Made by a program: the position numbers and the translations under genes. A DNA stretch of 64,000 bases from Neorhizobium vignae (GTDB lineage Bacteria > Pseudomonadota > Alphaproteobacteria > Rhizobiales > Rhizobiaceae): assembly GCF_000732195.1 (NCBI RefSeq), contig NZ_JNNU01000026.1:1-64000 (forward strand), written 5' to 3'. Shown here in pieces: positions 60,400 to 64,000 of this stretch. The first letter of the stretch is position 1, and each line of letters starts with the position of its first letter. The notes beneath the pieces were generated by a model. That model was not told the DNA's origin. It did not search any database and saw only the letters and a list, made by a program, of their open reading frames with translations.

Positions 60400-62931
60400 T
60401 TATTTGCTCTTCGGCACGCGCGGCACCGTGCTGCTCTTGCGCGGCGGCGTCTTGGGCGCATCTTCCGAAGCGATCACGTCCACATCGACCATGGCGCGAG
60501 CCCGGGCCGAGCCGCCGTCCTTGTCCTTCGGCGCCGACTTCTTCGGCGCCTTGGGCTTAGTGACCTTGGCCTCGGCTTCCTCGGCGGCTTCTTCCACCTC
60601 GGCCTCCGGCTTCGGCTTCACGGGCGTCGCTTCGGAAATCGAGTCGAGGATGAGCTTGTCCTTGCCATCCTCGCCCTTGCCGACGGTAACGCGAACCACG
60701 CCGCCCTTACGGAGCTTGCCGAACAGGATCTCGTTGGCGAGCGGCTTCTTGATGTATTCCTGGATGACGCGAGAGAGCGGGCGGGCGCCCATCTTCTCGT
60801 CGTAACCCTTTTCCGCCAGCCAGGCGATCGCGTCCTGGTGGAGGTCGAAGGTAACGTTGCGTTCCGAGAGCTGCGTCTCGAGCTGCATGACGAACTTCTG
60901 GACGACCTGATGGATGACGTCCGTCGGCAGCGGTGCGAACGGGATGATCGCATCGAGACGGTTGCGGAATTCCGGGGTGAACAGGCGGTTGATCGCCTCT
61001 TCATCCTCGCCGGTGCGCTTGGACGAACCGAAGCCGATGGCGGCCTTGGCCATTTCCGATGCGCCCGCATTGGTCGTCATGATCAGGATGACGTTACGGA
61101 AGTCGATCTTCTTGCCGTTGTGGTCGGTCAGCGAACCGTGGTCCATGACCTGCAGCAGGATATTGTAGATATCCGGATGCGCCTTCTCGATTTCGTCGAG
61201 CAGGACCACGCAGTGGGGATGCTGGTCGACGCCGTCGGTCAGAAGACCGCCCTGGTCGAAGCCGACATAACCGGGAGGTGCGCCGAGCAGCCGCGAGACC
61301 GTGTGGCGTTCCATATATTCCGACATGTCGAAGCGCAGCATCTCGACGCCGAGGGAAGCAGCGAGCTGCTTGGCGACTTCCGTCTTGCCGACGCCGGTCG
61401 GGCCGGAGAAGACGTAGGAGCCGATCGGCTTGTTCGGTTCGCGAAGGCCGGCACGAGCGAGCTTGATCGCCGTAGACAGGGCTTCGATCGCCGTATCCTG
61501 GCCGTAGACCACCGAACGCAGTTCCTTCTCGAGGTTGGCGAGAACCATCTCGTCATCCTTGGAGACGGTCTTTGCCGGAATCCGCGCCATGGTGGCGATC
61601 GTCGCTTCGATCTCCTTCTCGGTGATCAGCTTGCGGCGCTTGGAGGCCGGAAGCAGCATCTGGGCCGCACCGGTCTCGTCGATCACGTCGATCGCCTTGT
61701 CCGGAAGCTTGCGGTCGGAGATGTAGCGGGCCGACAGTTCGACGGCCGACTTGATCGCCTCGTTGGTGTAACGCAGCTTGTGATAGTCTTCGAAATAAGG
61801 CTTCAGGCCCTTCATGATCTCGATCGCATCCTCGATCGACGGTTCGTTGACGTCGATCTTCTGGAAGCGGCGAACCAGAGCCCGGTCCTTTTCGAAGAAC
61901 TGGCGGTATTCCTTGTAGGTGGTCGAACCGATACAGCGGATCGCGCCCGAAGACAGAGCCGGCTTCAACAGGTTCGAGGCATCCATCGCGCCGCCGGAGG
62001 TGGCGCCTGCACCGATGACCGTGTGGATCTCGTCGATGAACAGGACCGCACCCGGATACTCTTCGAGTTCCTTGACGACCTGCTTCAGGCGTTCCTCGAA
62101 ATCGCCGCGATAACGGGTGCCGGCGAGCAGCGTGCCCATGTCGAGCGAGAAGATCGTGGCATCGGCGAGCGCTTCCGGCACCTTGCCTTCGATGATCCGC
62201 TTGGCGAGGCCTTCGGCGATCGCCGTCTTGCCGACGCCCGGATCACCCACGTAGAGCGGGTTGTTCTTGGAGCGGCGGCACAGGACCTGGATCGTCCGGT
62301 TGACTTCGGCATGGCGGCCGATCAGCGGGTCGATCCGGCCGTCGCGGGCCTTTTCGTTCAGGTTGACGCAATAGGCCTTGAGGGCATCCTGCGGCTTCTT
62401 GGCGGAACCTTCCTCCTGGTCGCGGGCGGAGGGCTTGGCTTCCGGTTCGCTGTCTTCTGCGCCGCGCGGCGTGCGGGTCTGGGACGTGCCCGCGCGCTTG
62501 CCGATGCCGTGAGAAATGTAGTTGACCGCGTCGTAGCGGGTCATTTCCTGCTCCTGCAGGAAGAAGGCCGCATGGCTTTCCCGTTCCGCGAAGATCGCGA
62601 CGAGAACGTTGGCGCCGGTCACTTCCTCGCGGCCCGAAGACTGGACGTGGATGACGGCGCGCTGGATGACACGCTGGAAGCCGGAGGTCGGCTTGGAATC
62701 CTCGTCATAACCGGTGATCAGGTTGGCAAGTTCATTATCGACATAGTCGGTGACGGTCTTGCGCAGTGTTTCCAAATTGACGTTACAAGCGCCCATGACC
62801 GCGGCTGCGTCGGCATCGTCGATCAACGCCAAAAGCAGGTGCTCGAGCGTGGCATATTCGTGATGCCGCTCGTTGGCAAAGGTCAGTGCCTGATGCAGCG
62901 CCTTTTCTAGACTAGGCGAAAATGTTGGCAC
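60400..62931 (-). CDS. clpA: ATP-dependent Clp protease ATP-binding subunit ClpA
   Basis: Hexameric AAA+ unfoldase feeding ClpP, with ClpS as adaptor. The 843-aa protein has the N domain (PTFSPSLEKALHQAL, about 1-140), NBD1 with GDPGVGKT and NBD2 with GPTGVGKT, and the ClpP-docking IGF loop (AAIGFGSSKR). A charged tail of about 80 residues, rich in Lys, Pro, Ala and Glu, extends beyond the E. coli length. GTG 62931 is the start: the conserved sequence begins there and GAGGAA lies 7 nt upstream. Confidence 0.96.
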   Translation of the reverse strand: MPTFSPSLEKALHQALTFANERHHEYATLEHLLLALIDDADAAAVMGACNVNLETLRKTVTDYVDNELANLITGYDEDSKPTSGFQRVIQRAVIHVQSSGREEVTGANVLVAIFAERESHAAFFLQEQEMTRYDAVNYISHGIGKRAGTSQTRTPRGAEDSEPEAKPSARDQEEGSAKKPQDALKAYCVNLNEKARDGRIDPLIGRHAEVNRTIQVLCRRSKNNPLYVGDPGVGKTAIAEGLAKRIIEGKVPEALADATIFSLDMGTLLAGTRYRGDFEERLKQVVKELEEYPGAVLFIDEIHTVIGAGATSGGAMDASNLLKPALSSGAIRCIGSTTYKEYRQFFEKDRALVRRFQKIDVNEPSIEDAIEIMKGLKPYFEDYHKLRYTNEAIKSAVELSARYISDRKLPDKAIDVIDETGAAQMLLPASKRRKLITEKEIEATIATMARIPAKTVSKDDEMVLANLEKELRSVVYGQDTAIEALSTAIKLARAGLREPNKPIGSYVFSGPTGVGKTEVAKQLAASLGVEMLRFDMSEYMERHTVSRLLGAPPGYVGFDQGGLLTDGVDQHPHCVVLLDEIEKAHPDIYNILLQVMDHGSLTDHNGKKIDFRNVILIMTTNAGASEMAKAAIGFGSSKRTGEDEEAINRLFTPEFRNRLDAIIPFAPLPTDVIHQVVQKFVMQLETQLSERNVTFDLHQDAIAWLAEKGYDEKMGARPLSRVIQEYIKKPLANEILFGKLRKGGVVRVTVGKGEDGKDKLILDSISEATPVKPKPEAEVEEAAEEAEAKVTKPKAPKKSAPKDKDGGSARARAMVDVDVIASEDAPKTPPRKSSTVPRVPKSK

Positions 62932-62941
62932 GTCGGGTTCC

Positions 62942-63301
62942 TCACTTCTTTTCCATGACACATTGCAGCGGATGCTGGTGTTGCCGGGCGAAGTCCATGA
63001 CCTGGGACACTTTGGTTTCCGCTACTTCATATGTAAATATTCCGCATTCCCCCACGCCGTGATTGTGGACGTGGAGCATGATACGCGTCGCTGCCTCCCT
63101 GTCCTTCTGAAAAAAACGTTCCAGAATGTGAATGACGAACTCCATCGGCGTATAATCATCATTCAGCAGCAGTACGCGGTAGAGATTGGGCTTCTTTGTT
63201 TTCGGCTTCGTGCGCGTGATGACCGAGGTACCGCGATTTGCGTTGTCTCCGTCGCCACCCTTTTCAGCTTGCATCAAGATCGGCAGTGCGATCATCTTCA
63301 T
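62942..63301 (-). CDS. clpS: ClpA adaptor ClpS
   Basis: Adaptor that gives N-end-rule substrates to ClpAP. The 119-aa protein has a flexible N terminus (about 1-35), then the conserved YRVLLLNDDYTPMEFVIHIL (Asn-Asp-Asp substrate pocket) and the HxxG-type region VHNHGVGECGIFTYEVAETK. The start could be ATG 63301 or 63295. It ends 10 nt before clpA and the two form one operon; the 250-nt upstream gap holds the promoter and the phasin terminator. Confidence 0.96.
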   Translation of the reverse strand: MKMIALPILMQAEKGGDGDNANRGTSVITRTKPKTKKPNLYRVLLLNDDYTPMEFVIHILERFFQKDREAATRIMLHVHNHGVGECGIFTYEVAETKVSQVMDFARQHQHPLQCVMEKK

Positions 63302-63479
63302 TCATTCCCCAGTCATCCGGCGGGTTCGTCCGAATGGCCGAACGGCCGGACTTTAGTCTTCCTAACTTAGTTCATTGAACGCGGATTTTAAGCCCCCTTT
63401 GCGGCCACGCAATCACTATTCCGCTAAAGAGATCATGGAACATGCCGAAAATCGGGAATTTCCGCATTGGCATGAATCA

Positions 63480-63512
63480 AAAAGGCCGGCAGCGTTGAAC
63501 GCCGCCGGCCTT
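63480..63512 (-). terminator. Rho-independent terminator of the phasin gene
   Basis: A stem AAGGCCGGC.GCG / CGC.GCCGGCCTT with a 5-base loop begins 39 nt after the phasin stop and is followed by TTTTTG on the minus strand. Confidence 0.75.
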
Positions 63513-63551
63513 CTATGGTGAAGGCGTCGCTTTTGGGGGCCGCTATGCGCG

Positions 63552-63902
63552 CTACGCGGCGTTTGCGGTCACCACGGCGGTCGGCTTTGCGACCGGCACT
63601 TCGTAGGGCTTGTAGGCCGTCTTGGCGAGATCGGCATACATGTCGGTAATCTTGGTCGACTCGGCAATGAAGCTCTCGTATGCCGACTTCACGTAATTGG
63701 TCTGGAGTTCGAACGCCGCTTCGACGCTGCGGGTGGAAGCGAGCGCTTCCATGAAACCCGTCATGTCCTGGAAAGACTTCTTGGAATAGTCGGTCGCTTC
63801 GGTGGCGATCGCCTGATAACCCTTGGCAATCTCGGAATAGCTCTTCAGCATTCCGTCCATCGCTTCCTTGCTCTTCTTGCTGGCCTCATCGAAATTGAAC
63901 AT
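63552..63902 (-). CDS. phaP: Phasin-family protein
   Basis: A 116-aa helical protein of the phasin family, which coats polyhydroxyalkanoate granules. It shows the family spacing KSYSEIAKGYQAIATEATDYSKKSFQDM and LQTNYVKSAYESFIAESTKITDMYADLAK, and an Ala/Val-rich C-terminal tail. Rhizobia carry two or more phasins. AAAGGGA precedes the ATG. A good promoter candidate lies just upstream. Confidence 0.88.
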   Translation of the reverse strand: MFNFDEASKKSKEAMDGMLKSYSEIAKGYQAIATEATDYSKKSFQDMTGFMEALASTRSVEAAFELQTNYVKSAYESFIAESTKITDMYADLAKTAYKPYEVPVAKPTAVVTANAA

Positions 63903-63934
63903 CGCCGGTCCCTTTGTTCTATTCGGATGTGCTG

Positions 63935-63964
63935 ATAGAAAGCGGCGTACCGATAAAAGTCAAG
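63935..63964 (-). promoter_or_regulatory. Candidate phasin promoter
   Basis: On the minus strand CTTGAC (-35, at 63959-63964) and TTCTAT (-10, at 63935-63940) are separated by 18 bp, ending about 32 nt before the phasin ATG. CTTGAC is the typical rhizobial -35. Confidence 0.45.
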
Positions 63965-64000
63965 GCTGATTTGTGCGGCGCAAAATCACCGTTGGTTGCA

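Noticed and set aside
60838..62910. Plus-strand open frame opposite clpA
   Set aside because: Shadow of clpA codon structure.

Overview
The window is a compact, GC-rich chromosomal segment (roughly 62% GC by eye) from an alphaproteobacterium, almost certainly a member of the Rhizobiaceae (Rhizobium/Agrobacterium/Ciceribacter-like). The reasons are gene content and order: dusB(nifR3)-ntrBC-ntrYX-trkA-dat-hfq-hflX, eno-ftsB-like-pdhABC-lpdA-lipA, and rpsB-tsf-pyrH-frr-uppS-cdsA-rseP-bamA-lpxD-fabZ-lpxA-lpxI-lpxB. An alphaproteobacterial SOS box (GAAC-N7-GAAC) precedes lexA, and an EipB (DUF1849) envelope protein is present. No rRNA, tRNA, CRISPR array, prophage or complete insertion sequence was seen.

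Layout. 1-5.8 kb: a small Cys-rich hypothetical protein, then a sulfur/nitrogen assimilation cluster on the minus strand (cysG, DUF2849, siroheme sulfite/nitrite reductase, DUF934, ferredoxin-NADP reductase). 5.8-8.3 kb: a plus-strand nucleotide-sanitation pair (deaminase, mazG) facing an accessory acyltransferase. 8.4-20 kb: the long minus-strand nitrogen-regulation and Hfq run. 20-22 kb: ispDF and cinA on the plus strand. 22-25.7 kb: small genes (unknown exported protein, RatA/COQ10-like protein, P-loop kinase, lipoyl synthase, GlsB-like membrane protein) and a region with a 14-codon Arg-rich micro-ORF. 25.8-36.4 kb: lipoamide dehydrogenase, the pyruvate dehydrogenase genes, an FtsB-like protein, enolase, kdsA and a VOC protein. 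36.5-41.4 kb: lexA and gltA on the plus strand around a convergent comEC. 41.4-54.6 kb: the translation/outer-membrane/lipid A cluster. 54.8-64 kb: eipB, a ridA-GDPD-FemAB-HIT operon, azlCD with kptA, clpA/clpS and a phasin.

How it works together: the window links carbon entry into the TCA cycle (enolase, PDH with its lipoate synthase and E3, citrate synthase), nitrogen sensing (NtrB/C/Y/X, Hfq), sulfite reduction with its own siroheme synthase, and envelope building (lipid A, Kdo, undecaprenyl and CDP-DAG synthesis, BamA, EipB).

Most of the window is ordinary core genome. The most unusual structure is a roughly 420-bp element at 28322-28742 inserted between pdhC and an SGNH hydrolase gene. 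It consists of a degraded DUF559 (PD-(D/E)XK-like) endonuclease gene bounded by two inverted copies of a C/G-rich palindromic repeat. It resembles a REP-type repeat paired with a nuclease gene and is the best candidate here for an under-described mobile system. All calls rest on reading the sequence; no database search was run.
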